From the IMG/VR virus record IMGVR_UViG_3300027911_000062, positions 1-25,058 of that record: a DNA stretch of 25,058 bases; one strand, written 5' to 3'. Position 1 is the first letter of the stretch, and the number at the start of each line of letters is the position of its first letter. The DNA is from a virus. Below, piece by piece: positions 12,764 through 20,227 of the stretch. Made by a program: the position numbers and the translations under genes. The notes under the pieces are model-generated. The model was not told the origin of the DNA. It worked only from the letters and a program-made list of their open reading frames with translations, and searched no databases.

Positions 12764-12901
12764 CTAATACATTAGATTATTTATAATGGTTTTGACCTTA
12801 AAATCTATATCTATAGTTTATATGGGTATATAGGTTATGTCTAGTTTAAGGTTTTAGTTTACATATATTAATACATATTAAAACATAGAGGGGTGGCATA
12901 G

Positions 12902-13453
12902 ATGCTAACCGATACCAAGTCAATTCAAGAACGTAAACCTAAATCCTCATGGAATAGGTGGTACACTGATAAGGAAAAGCTGGAAGCAGTTAAATGCTAT
13001 CTTATCACTGGTAACCAAGCAGCTACTGCTGCAGCACTGAACATAAACAAGAATACCATGAACACTTGGGTTAATTCCCAATGGTTCAAGGATCTTACTG
13101 AACAGGTTAAGCGTGAAGGTAATATCCAGCTTAACAACAAGCTTCGTAAGATTGCTGACAAGGCTATGGATGTAGCTCAGGACCGGCTGGAAAATGGAGA
13201 ATGGATCTATGACCAGAAAACCGGGGAAATGCGTCGTAAGCCTATCCAAGCCAAGGATGCCCATAAAATCGCTGTAGACCTTCTGGACAAGTCTTTCCAG
13301 TTAGAGGACCGGGGTGAACGGGTACAAACAGAACAAACCAACATTAACCACCTAGAACAACTAGCCCAAGCCTTTAAGGACATGGCTAACAAGACTAACC
13401 GTGTGGAAGTAATAGAGCATGTCGAATCCCAGCCACCTGTGGCCCTACCCTGA
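12902..13453 (+). CDS. Terminase small subunit
   Basis: A 183-residue DNA-recognition subunit of the packaging motor. Residues 23-60 form a helix-turn-helix (EAVKCYLITGNQAATAAALN, then NKNTMNTWV). A long helical oligomerisation region (about 65-155) follows, then a short acidic/Pro tail. ATG at 12902 has GAGGGG 8 nt upstream. It is the first gene of the rightward transcript and lies upstream of an HNH gene and large terminase, the usual packaging order. The family is diverse, so the call rests on the HTH, size and position. Confidence 0.75.
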   Translation: MLTDTKSIQERKPKSSWNRWYTDKEKLEAVKCYLITGNQAATAAALNINKNTMNTWVNSQWFKDLTEQVKREGNIQLNNKLRKIADKAMDVAQDRLENGEWIYDQKTGEMRRKPIQAKDAHKIAVDLLDKSFQLEDRGERVQTEQTNINHLEQLAQAFKDMANKTNRVEVIEHVESQPPVALP

Positions 13454-13496
13454 TGAAGAGCCTGATGATGGATCCGAAGATTATCCGGAGTTTTAA
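13419..13496 (+). CDS. Possible 25-residue acidic peptide
   Basis: ATG at 13419 inside the end of small terminase, stop TAA directly abutting the HNH ATG at 13497. The sequence MSNPSHLWPYPDEEPDDGSE ends DYPEF. Its only ribosome site is a poorly spaced GGAAG. It fills the gap between two genes but may be chance. Confidence 0.3.
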   Translation: MSNPSHLWPYPDEEPDDGSEDYPEF

Positions 13497-13778
13497 ATGC
13501 CTTTCATGACCAACGGTAAACGTGATTATAAAAAGGAAGATGCTTGGGATAAAAAGCATCCCGGACGTAAAGAACAGCGTGCAGAGCGTAACAAAGCCCG
13601 TGCAGAAGCAGTCAAAGACGGCGTAATCTCCAAACACTCCAAGCTACAAATTGATCATATAAAGCCCCTATCCAAAGGAGGGAAGAATGTCAGATCCAAC
13701 ACCCGAGCAATCTCTGCCCACTCCAACGAGTCCTACAGACGTAACGCAGACGGCTCCATTAAAGGTAAACGAGGATGA
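13497..13778 (+). CDS. HNH endonuclease of the packaging module
   Basis: A 93-residue basic protein. D53-H54 in QIDHIKPLSKGG, N68 and a later H75 and N77 make an HNH core without zinc-binding cysteines. GGAG lies 6 nt before the ATG. HNH proteins beside terminase genes are known in many phages (HK97 gp74 is one) and can be needed for terminase activity and head assembly. Its position right after small terminase fits that role better than homing. An out-of-frame ORF with a strong ribosome site begins inside it. Confidence 0.82.
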   Translation: MPFMTNGKRDYKKEDAWDKKHPGRKEQRAERNKARAEAVKDGVISKHSKLQIDHIKPLSKGGKNVRSNTRAISAHSNESYRRNADGSIKGKRG

Positions 13779-13827
13779 ACAACGAGATATCAACGGCTGG
13801 CGAATCGATCCAGTCAGCCAGCTCTGA
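13687..13827 (+). CDS. Nested 46-residue Pro/Thr-rich ORF
   Basis: ATG at 13687 is preceded by AAAGGAGGGAAGA, the best Shine-Dalgarno in this neighbourhood, though those bases also encode the SKGGKN of the HNH motif. The peptide starts MSDPTPEQSLPTPTSPTDVT. It runs out of the HNH frame and into the next gene, so at 13775-13778 all three forward frames are in use. It may be a true overlapping gene or a side effect of the HNH motif. Confidence 0.4.
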   Translation: MSDPTPEQSLPTPTSPTDVTQTAPLKVNEDEQRDINGWRIDPVSQL

Positions 13828-13999
13828 GGGCGTATCCTACCAAGGAAAAGTAGTTCAATCCCTTCCGAGCGGAAGTACTACCCCCGTAGACCACAACCCT
13901 GTAACAACCCAAACTGCTGGTGTAAACGTCCCCTTGATCTTGGGGCTGGTAATCATCCTAAGCGGTCTAGGGTACGAACTTTATAAACAACTATCATGA
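13775..13999 (+). CDS. Small C-tail-anchored membrane protein
   Basis: A 74-residue protein. The first 48 residues are polar and Ser/Thr-rich; then VNVPLILGLVIILSGLGYEL forms one membrane span, with a short basic tail. AAAGG lies 8 nt before the ATG, which overlaps the HNH stop by ATGA. Similar small membrane proteins sit near packaging genes in several phages, with unknown role. A holin cannot be excluded, but a single C-terminal span is not typical. Confidence 0.6.
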   Translation: MNNEISTAGESIQSASSEGVSYQGKVVQSLPSGSTTPVDHNPVTTQTAGVNVPLILGLVIILSGLGYELYKQLS

Positions 14000-14043
14000 T
14001 TACCTCGGGGTCATTCCCCAAAGCCCTCCAAGGAGATAAGAAA

Positions 14044-14307
14044 ATGGCATCCGGACAATCCCCCAAGAATGCGGCTATTACTAGCCGACACTCCCATCAT
14101 CGTAACAACGCTGCTGAACTGCATGATCACATGAAGGGGGGCACCTCTAACGCCAAGAAGTACGAACCCCACCCCAGCTACCCCATGGAAGCCGGTGCCA
14201 AGCGTGCTGCTGATCATCCTGTCCAGAAAGACCGGGAAGCTGATCGTGGTATGCAAAAGCGTGGCACTGTTGCTGGTCAAGCCAAGATTACCCGTAAGGT
14301 AAAGTAA
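14044..14307 (+). CDS. Small basic unknown protein (packaging region)
   Basis: An 87-residue, His/Lys/Arg-rich protein (SRHSHHRNNAAELHDHMKGG, then RKVK at the end). I start at ATG 14044 (MASGQSPKNA), which has AAGGAG with 8-9 nt spacing. The frame is open back to 13996 without a ribosome site. Low hydrophobicity and many charges suggest a disordered or DNA-bound virion or packaging protein. No family recognised. Confidence 0.6.
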   Translation: MASGQSPKNAAITSRHSHHRNNAAELHDHMKGGTSNAKKYEPHPSYPMEAGAKRAADHPVQKDREADRGMQKRGTVAGQAKITRKVK

Positions 14308-14462
14308 TGGCTGGTTCTCGACAAGTACATGGTCCTATCAAGGAATTGAGTGCTGGCCCAGCCCAGCCTAAACGCGGTATGGAAAAGGGTCAACCCAAGA
14401 TCCAACGTCCTATCGGCATGAAAAAGACAATAGTTCAGAAAAATATGGGGAGAGGGCGATGA
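14307..14462 (+). CDS. 51-residue basic protein
   Basis: ATG at 14307 overlaps the preceding stop (TAATG), AAGG lies about 8 nt upstream, and the TGA overlaps the next ATG (ATGA at 14459). The peptide is strongly basic and Gly/Pro-rich (KELSAGPAQPKRGMEKGQPK). It is the only way to fill this 150-bp gap, and coupling on both sides makes it likely to be real. Its composition resembles the preceding basic protein, so the pair may work together. Confidence 0.6.
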   Translation: MAGSRQVHGPIKELSAGPAQPKRGMEKGQPKIQRPIGMKKTIVQKNMGRGR

Positions 14463-14770
14463 CAGTTCAAGTAGATCCAGATCCCCAAGGATGCTGGCAA
14501 TATCCAATTAGTACCTCCGGTACTTTTGTCGTAAAGAATGGTCCCGGTACCTTTCTCGGTGTTATCTGCTCCAATGCCGGTACTACGTGGACTGTTACTG
14601 GTTATGACAATACCGCTGCTTCAGGTACCCTGATGACTGCTGGTGCAGTTACTATGGCTGTAGGTACCCCTAACGTAGGAATCCCTGCCGGTAGTGGTAT
14701 TAACTTCGTAAACGGGCTTACTATCGTTACTGCCGGTACTGCTGGAGCCCTTAGTATTCTTTACCGATGA
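14459..14770 (+). CDS. Small beta-rich protein, probable virion component
   Basis: A 103-residue protein almost wholly of short beta strands rich in Gly, Thr and Val (GTFVVKNGPGTFLGVICSNA). It resembles head decoration or stabilisation proteins in composition only. GGGGAGAGGG precedes the ATG. The TGA overlaps the large terminase ATG. Confidence 0.6.
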   Translation: MTVQVDPDPQGCWQYPISTSGTFVVKNGPGTFLGVICSNAGTTWTVTGYDNTAASGTLMTAGAVTMAVGTPNVGIPAGSGINFVNGLTIVTAGTAGALSILYR

Positions 14771-16410
14771 AATTAACCCGCGAAATCTTAGAAGGTTTCG
14801 TGGGGTCAGTGCTAGCGAAAAGATTCGATGACGCTGTTGAAACACCTACTTTCCACAAAGAACTATGGGATCTAGCTTGCTCGGATCATCAGTTTGTAGC
14901 TATCGCTGCCCCACGGGGACACGCCAAATCTACGGCAGGAACGCTGGCGTACGGATTAGCCGAACTGTTATTCCGGAACTCTCGCTACTGCCTTATTGTG
15001 TCCGATACAGAAGCTCAAGCAGCTATGTTCGTAAACTCAATGAAGAACGAGATAGCTGAGAATGAAACCCTGATAGACCTGTTCGGAATAGCTAGGAACG
15101 ACAAAGGCCAAGCCAATTTCGTCAAAGACACTGAAACAGACTTTATAGTACAATTCAAGGATGGCACTCTTTTCCGGGTTATGGGTAAGGGTGCTGAACA
15201 AAAGCTTCGTGGTCTGCTGTGGGATGGTTCCCGCCCAGACCTAGTTCTCGTAGATGACCTAGAGAACGACGAACTGGTAATGAACAAGGACCGCCGAGAC
15301 AAACTAAAGCGGTGGTTCCGGGGGGCTTTAATCCCCTGCCTGTCCCTCAAAGGCAAGCTGCGTATGTGGGGTACTATCCTACACATGGACAGCGTGCTGG
15401 AAAATCTAATGCCCAACGACAAGTGGACAGTAGATACCGGACTCAAGGTTTATTCGACTTACCCAAAGAAAATGATGTGGAAATCGGTAAAATACCGTGC
15501 ACACACCATGAATTTTGACCAGATTCTTTGGCCACAGAGGTTTAACAAAGACTACTTTAAGCTCCGCATGGAGGAGTTTACTAAAGATGGAATGTTAGAT
15601 CTGTACTCACAGGAGTACCTCAACAACCCGATGGACGAATCGGTTGCTTACTTTAAACGGGGGGACTTTCAACGTGAGGATGATGAAGACAAGAAAAAGA
15701 TCGTTAGGTACTATATTACGATTGATCCTGCAATATCTACTGAATCTCGTAGCGATTATAGTGTTTTTATTGTTGCTGCCGTGGATGAAGATCGCGGATT
15801 ACATATTAGGAATGTTATACGAGAGCGGTTGGATGGTAAAGAAATCATCGACACGATCCTCGCGCTCGAAAAGACCTACAAACCGGAAGCCATAGGTATC
15901 GAGGAAATGATGGTCTCCCAAGCCCTAGGCCCCTATCTCAGGGAAGCCATGGTAAAGGAAAACATCTTTCCCACACTAATTAAACTTAAGCATGGGGGCA
16001 AGGACAAGGTACAAAGATCCCGGAGCATACAGGCCCGGATGCGTGCCAAGACAGTAAAATTCGATATGAAGGCAGACTGGTATCCAGCCTTTGAAGATGA
16101 AGTCCTTAAATTCCCTCGTGGTGTTAAGGATGACCAAGTGGATGCCTTTGCCTACCTAGGTATGTTACTAGACATGATTATTGAAGCCCCAACCCAGCAA
16201 GAAGAAGCAGAGGAAGAATATCAGGATGAGCTACGGGAACATGCAGCAACCTCAGCAAATGGGCGCTCCCAATGGACCGGTTATGCCACAAACGAAGCTT
16301 TGCAAATGGTGTGGGGAGACGAAACTCCTAGAGCAGTTTCACAAACATCCGGATATGGCAAGCGGGCGTCTAAACAAATGTGGAAGTTGCGTTTTAAAAA
16401 CGGTTGCTAA
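14767..16410 (+). CDS. Terminase large subunit (packaging ATPase and nuclease)
   Basis: A 547-residue motor and nuclease that packages DNA into the prohead. Walker A is APRGHAKST (48-56), Walker B PDLVLVDDLE (157-166). The RNase H-like nuclease shows D320 (ITIDPAIS), an acidic pair at about 379-380 (IGIEEMM) and DDQVDAFAY (455-463). The catalytic fold is complete by about residue 475. The tail from about 506 is read from DNA that in another frame encodes the zinc finger of an HNH nuclease, so it is probably not native. ATG at 14767 is coupled to the previous gene. Confidence 0.92.
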   Translation: MKLTREILEGFVGSVLAKRFDDAVETPTFHKELWDLACSDHQFVAIAAPRGHAKSTAGTLAYGLAELLFRNSRYCLIVSDTEAQAAMFVNSMKNEIAENETLIDLFGIARNDKGQANFVKDTETDFIVQFKDGTLFRVMGKGAEQKLRGLLWDGSRPDLVLVDDLENDELVMNKDRRDKLKRWFRGALIPCLSLKGKLRMWGTILHMDSVLENLMPNDKWTVDTGLKVYSTYPKKMMWKSVKYRAHTMNFDQILWPQRFNKDYFKLRMEEFTKDGMLDLYSQEYLNNPMDESVAYFKRGDFQREDDEDKKKIVRYYITIDPAISTESRSDYSVFIVAAVDEDRGLHIRNVIRERLDGKEIIDTILALEKTYKPEAIGIEEMMVSQALGPYLREAMVKENIFPTLIKLKHGGKDKVQRSRSIQARMRAKTVKFDMKADWYPAFEDEVLKFPRGVKDDQVDAFAYLGMLLDMIIEAPTQQEEAEEEYQDELREHAATSANGRSQWTGYATNEALQMVWGDETPRAVSQTSGYGKRASKQMWKLRFKNGC

Positions 16411-16765
16411 TTGGCGAAAACTTGGAAAAAGAAACAGTAAAGAAGAAGCTCGAAAATATGCATTAGCTCGTCCGGGAGCAAAAAATGCTTCTCGAAGAAA
16501 ATCTGAGGCTAAACGAAGAAATCCTAAAGCTAGGCTAAATGGGGCAAATGAGTGGATAATTAAAGAAATATACGATCTTGCTTTACTTAGAACAAAACTT
16601 ACGGGAATTTCTTGGGTAGTAGATCACATTGTCCCACTGAATGGAAAGACTGTTTGCGGCCTACATGTAGAAAATAATCTACAAGTTGTTCCTGCAAATT
16701 GGAACAATAAAAAAGGTAATAAATTCGATGGCCTACCAACAACCTATTTCCCCACCGGGTATTAG
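16226..16765 (+). CDS. Zinc-finger HNH endonuclease inserted between large terminase and portal
   Basis: Numbered from ATG at 16226 (179 residues). The zinc finger CKWCGETK...NKCGSC has C26, C29, C52 and C55. A basic linker follows (60-108). The HNH core is WVVDHIVPL (D133, H134), then GLHVENNLQVVPANWNNKKGN (H147, N151) split here as GLHVENNLQVVP and NWNNKKGN. This layout is typical of phage homing nucleases. The start is uncertain: the first 20 residues look like a portal N-terminus, and ATG at 16283 is an alternative. It overlaps terminase by 185 bp and portal by 38 bp. From about 16390 to 16730 the DNA is visibly more AT-rich than its neighbours, a sign of transfer. Confidence 0.8.
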   Translation: MSYGNMQQPQQMGAPNGPVMPQTKLCKWCGETKLLEQFHKHPDMASGRLNKCGSCVLKTVANWRKLGKRNSKEEARKYALARPGAKNASRRKSEAKRRNPKARLNGANEWIIKEIYDLALLRTKLTGISWVVDHIVPLNGKTVCGLHVENNLQVVPANWNNKKGNKFDGLPTTYFPTGY

Positions 16766-18977
16766 CCCCCAAATGCCTCAGATGGGCTCAGGAGGCGCTC
16801 CCGGGCAGGTGTCGCTAGGGGGGCAGCAACCCCCACCCCAACAAGCGCCCCAGCAGCCTCCTGACGAGGATGCGCAGCAGGATCAGATGGACAATGCGTT
16901 TGACATTGCACTCCAGTCCACTAACCTTGCCAAAAAGCTGGACAAGGATGAGCTAGCCAAGATTGCCAATGAGTGCTTTCGGGGATTTGAAGATGATGAA
17001 GATAGCCGCAAGATGTGGATCATGGCTACAAAGGAATGGCTCAAACTCGCAGGTCAAATCTCTGAGAAAAAGACTTTTCCATGGCCTGATGCATCAAATA
17101 TCAAATATCCTCTTATTAGTACTGCTGCCATGCAGTTTTCTGCTCGCGCTTATCCTAGCCTTGTTCCTGCTGACGGCAACATTGTCCAAGCCCAAGTCTG
17201 GGGAAACGATCCGGACGGATCCAAGACAGACACCGGTAATCGTATCGGCAAGTACATGTCATGGCAGTTAATGCAGTCACTGGATTACTGGGAAGAGGAC
17301 ATGGACAAGCTCCTGCTGCAGGTATCTGTGGTAGGAATGATGCACAAAAAGACGTATTACTGCAAAGTTACGGACAAGATCCAGTCTACTTTGGTCTATC
17401 CTGAGAACTTTGTTGTAGATTACTGGACCACTAACCTAGATGAATGCGAGCGTGTCTCCGAAATCCTGTGGTTGTCCAAGAACAAGATTGAAGAAAAGAT
17501 CCGTGGTGGTGAATACCTCGACGTAGATCTAGGGAATGCCCCTTCTCCAGAGGCTTCCCAGCTAAACCAGACCATGAAAAAACAGAAAACTGTGGACTGG
17601 ACTACGCCGTTCAAGATTATTGAGCAGCATACATGGCTAGATCTTAATGATGACGGGCTCCGTGAGCCGTATATCGTAACTTTTGACCATAGCTCCAAGA
17701 AAATTCTCCGTATTTCTGCACGATACACCAAAAACGGTGTCAAGCTGGACAAGAAAGGCAAGCCGGTCTGCTATGAACCTGTCAACTATTACACGAAGTT
17801 TGGTTTTATACCTAATCCTGACGGTAGCTATTATGACTATGGTTTTGGGCACCTGCTTGGCCCGATTAACGAGGGAATAAACTCCATCCTGAACCAACTC
17901 ATTGATGCCGGTACGCTGGCTAACATGCAGATTGGTTTTATTGGTAAGGGCCTTCGCATGAAAATGGGCACCAGCCAGTTCACCCCCGGTGAGTGGCGTG
18001 CTGTCAATGCTACAGGAGATGACCTACGAAAACAAATCGTACCGCTTCCAACAAAAGAACCTTCCTCGGTTCTATTCCAATTATTGGGAATGTTGATTTC
18101 CAGCGGCAAGGAACTTGCATCAGTGGCGGAGATTTTTACTGGGAAGATGCCCGGTCAAAACACACCGGCCACTACCACCATGGCTACCATCGAACAGGGA
18201 ATGAAAGTTTTTACGGCTATATACAAACGTATTTACCGTTCTCTGGCCAAGGAATACAAGAAAGTATTCAAGCTAAATAACTACTATCTGGACAAGGAAA
18301 CCTACCTAGAAGTCCTTGGACAACAGGCTGTAAACCCCGAAGATTTTGATAGTGAGGTATATGACGTATGCCCAACAGCGGATCCTACAGCTACCACACA
18401 AACCGAAAAGTTGATGAAGGCCCAAGCCCTGATGGAGCTTATGCAGGCGTTTGGACCGGCTTTGGATCCCCAGAAAGTCTTGATGCGGATCTTGCAAGCG
18501 CAAGAGCAGCCGAACTGGCAAGAACTAATTCCCGGCATGCAGCAGACCGGACACCCTGCCCCAGTGCAGCAACCCCCGGATCCCAAGATGATGGCTATTC
18601 AAGAGAAGGCCAAAGCGGAACAAGCCAAGATCATGCTGGAGCAGCAAGCCCAGCAACAGTCCATGCAGATGGATCAACAGAAACAGGGTGCTGACCTGCA
18701 ATTCAAGGCTCAGGCCCATCAGATGGACCTTCAAAAGAAGGCAATGGAACTCAAGCTGGATGCCGCTAAAGCACACGCAAAAATGTCGGTAGACATGGCC
18801 AGTGCACAGCAACAGGCAGTCCACACAGAGCAACAGCATCAAATGGGGATGCAGCAGGACCAAGAAGCCCATCAAGCCGGAATGCAGCAGCAAGAAGAGG
18901 CTGCAAAAACTAAGAACGAGGTAATAAAATCAACAGCACAAGCGAAGACCTCAAGTTCTGGAAAAACGACGCAGTAA
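16728..18977 (+). CDS. Portal protein (head-tail connector)
   Basis: A 749-residue protein forming the ring through which DNA passes. The start MAYQQPISPP at 16728 is preferred to the earlier frame, which lies in HNH-coding DNA. It has a Pro/Gln-rich disordered N-terminus (1-55), then the long mixed portal body (about 60-590), and a C-terminal Gln/Met/Ala-rich coiled coil (about 610-749), a barrel-like extension seen in podovirus portals such as that of P22. The size (P22 gp1 about 725) and position after large terminase support the call. The ribosome site before 16728 (AGG about 10 nt away) is mediocre, perhaps because of the HNH insertion. Confidence 0.85.
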   Translation: MAYQQPISPPGISPQMPQMGSGGAPGQVSLGGQQPPPQQAPQQPPDEDAQQDQMDNAFDIALQSTNLAKKLDKDELAKIANECFRGFEDDEDSRKMWIMATKEWLKLAGQISEKKTFPWPDASNIKYPLISTAAMQFSARAYPSLVPADGNIVQAQVWGNDPDGSKTDTGNRIGKYMSWQLMQSLDYWEEDMDKLLLQVSVVGMMHKKTYYCKVTDKIQSTLVYPENFVVDYWTTNLDECERVSEILWLSKNKIEEKIRGGEYLDVDLGNAPSPEASQLNQTMKKQKTVDWTTPFKIIEQHTWLDLNDDGLREPYIVTFDHSSKKILRISARYTKNGVKLDKKGKPVCYEPVNYYTKFGFIPNPDGSYYDYGFGHLLGPINEGINSILNQLIDAGTLANMQIGFIGKGLRMKMGTSQFTPGEWRAVNATGDDLRKQIVPLPTKEPSSVLFQLLGMLISSGKELASVAEIFTGKMPGQNTPATTTMATIEQGMKVFTAIYKRIYRSLAKEYKKVFKLNNYYLDKETYLEVLGQQAVNPEDFDSEVYDVCPTADPTATTQTEKLMKAQALMELMQAFGPALDPQKVLMRILQAQEQPNWQELIPGMQQTGHPAPVQQPPDPKMMAIQEKAKAEQAKIMLEQQAQQQSMQMDQQKQGADLQFKAQAHQMDLQKKAMELKLDAAKAHAKMSVDMASAQQQAVHTEQQHQMGMQQDQEAHQAGMQQQEEAAKTKNEVIKSTAQAKTSSSGKTTQ

Positions 18978-19165
18978 CTCAAGAGTTTTTCCAAGCTATA
19001 CGAGAGTTAATCCGAGACGGAGAAATTGAATTAGGTGCAACGGCTGGACAAGACCAGTTGTATGACCGCTACCGAGCAGGCTACCTCAAGGGCCTAAAAG
19101 ATATCCTTGACGTAGAGTTCGACACAAGTATTTTCCCAGAGGAGCACAATGACACATCCAGTTGA
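18929..19165 (+). CDS. Small helical protein with no standard start codon
   Basis: An ORF of 78 codons in the -1 frame relative to portal, open from 18914. It reads NSTSEDLKFWKNDAVTQEFF, then helices with YLKGLKDILDVEFD, like the small helical proteins often found after portal. No ATG, GTG or TTG lies at the right place. ATC at 18929 has GAGG 6 nt upstream and gives a sensible N-terminus. Alternatives are TTG at 19058 (truncated), -1 slippage from the portal frame at AAAA, or a sequence error. It ends inside the GroES gene. Confidence 0.55.
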   Translation: MNSTSEDLKFWKNDAVTQEFFQAIRELIRDGEIELGATAGQDQLYDRYRAGYLKGLKDILDVEFDTSIFPEEHNDTSS

Positions 19166-19487
19166 AGCAGTTGGTTGCAAACTTGTCCTTAAGTCACTGG
19201 CAGTAGAAGACCCGGTTCTAAAGCGGGCACGCCAAGCAGGGTTTGCACTAGCGAAGGAAACAGAAAAAGACCTAGAGCGCATGCAGGCTGGTATTGACAA
19301 GGGAACTGTCCTTGACATTGGCCCCTCTTGCAGCGAGCATTACATCAGCGGTATCAAGGTGGGAGACACTGTAGTATTTGCGAAGTATGCAGGTAAGATT
19401 GTACCTGCCCTTGATAACGAAGACGAGAAATATCTTGTCATCAATGATGAGGACGTAGTTTGCAAATACAGGAGTAAGCATGAGTGA
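19149..19487 (+). CDS. GroES-like co-chaperonin
   Basis: A 112-residue Cpn10-fold protein. KGTVLDIGP (51-59), GIKVGDTVVFAKYAGKIVP (68-86) and YLVINDEDVVCKYR (95-108) match GroES. A longer helical insertion at 28-50 stands in place of the usual mobile-loop neighbourhood, so how it binds GroEL is not obvious. Phages use such proteins (T4 gp31 is the functional model) with host GroEL to fold the capsid protein. It sits directly before scaffold, two genes ahead of the virion protein and three ahead of capsid. ATG at 19149 follows GAGG; the stop overlaps the scaffold start. Confidence 0.83.
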   Translation: MTHPVEAVGCKLVLKSLAVEDPVLKRARQAGFALAKETEKDLERMQAGIDKGTVLDIGPSCSEHYISGIKVGDTVVFAKYAGKIVPALDNEDEKYLVINDEDVVCKYRSKHE

Positions 19488-20226
19488 TGCACCAGAAGTA
19501 CCAGATGTAGAAGCCCAAGCACTCGAAAACGGGTGGCAACCCGAAGAGGACTTCAAGGCTGATCCAAAGAACGCGGGTAAAAAGTGGCGTCCTGCGGAAG
19601 AATTCATGGACCGCAAGTCTCTCTTTGACAAGATCGAAGACCAGCACAAGCAGATCCGTGATCTAAAGAAGGGTGTCGATGCCCTATCAAAGCATAACCA
19701 AACCATCGAACAGGCTACCTACGAGCGGGCTATCAGGGAACTGAAGGCCGAGCGTAAGAAGGCCTTGGAAGACAATGATCTGGCCAAGGCCGAAGATCTC
19801 CGTGACCGCATTGATGAAGTAACGTCACAGAAGCAGAGCGCACCAGTTGCTACTGCCGGCCAGCAAGAACATCCAGAATATACGCAGTTTAAGCAGTCCA
19901 ATCCTTGGTATGAAAAGGATGTTAAGATGACTGCATGGGCTGACGGCATGGGAGCCCTACTTGCACGACAAGGTAAGAGCCCTTCTGATGTACTAGTGGA
20001 GATTAATAAATTGGCACGTGAAGAATTTCCTGAGAAGTTTGTCAAGCGCAATCCTAACAAGGATGATGCCCCAGATGTGACTACCGGTAGACAGAGCCGA
20101 TCCACAGCAGGCACATTCAAGCTTACGGAAGAGGAAGAGCGGGTTATGAAGCGTATGATCCGCGCCGGAGCGAAGATAGACGAGAAGGAATATAAAGAAC
20201 AGATCAAGAGATCAAAGGGACTGTAA
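19480..20226 (+). CDS. Capsid scaffolding protein
   Basis: A 248-residue acidic and helical protein. The N-terminus (ALENGWQPEEDFKADPKNAG) and KWRPAEEFMDRKSLFDKIE are common in phage scaffolds. A coiled coil covers about 45-125 (IRDLKKGVDALSKHN, IRELKAERKKALEDNDLAKA). A flexible Gln/Ser linker and a basic helical C-terminus (EEERVMKRMIRAGAK), expected to bind capsid protein, follow. AGGAG lies 5 nt before the ATG. Position between GroES and capsid genes supports the call. It should direct prohead assembly and leave before packaging. Confidence 0.8.
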   Translation: MSDAPEVPDVEAQALENGWQPEEDFKADPKNAGKKWRPAEEFMDRKSLFDKIEDQHKQIRDLKKGVDALSKHNQTIEQATYERAIRELKAERKKALEDNDLAKAEDLRDRIDEVTSQKQSAPVATAGQQEHPEYTQFKQSNPWYEKDVKMTAWADGMGALLARQGKSPSDVLVEINKLAREEFPEKFVKRNPNKDDAPDVTTGRQSRSTAGTFKLTEEEERVMKRMIRAGAKIDEKEYKEQIKRSKGL

Positions 20227-20227
20227 C

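Larger units (their letters stand above)
12206..12901. other. Divergent intergenic control region between the two arms
   Basis: No convincing gene. It holds a leftward promoter (12251-12278), palindrome copy 3 (12329-12343), a 13-bp palindrome TACATGACATGTA (12386-12398), a G-rich run (12494-12518), a TGGAGC/GCTCCA hairpin (12525-12543) with a T run a few bases later, the rightward late promoter (12687-12716), and a leader of about 180 nt with inverted repeats. It is the regulatory hub of the window. Confidence 0.7.

Noticed and set aside
18525-18893. Leu/His-rich 122-codon frame on the minus strand within portal
   Set aside because: It is the complement of the Gln/Met-rich coiled coil of portal (CAG/ATG codons read backwards), not a gene.
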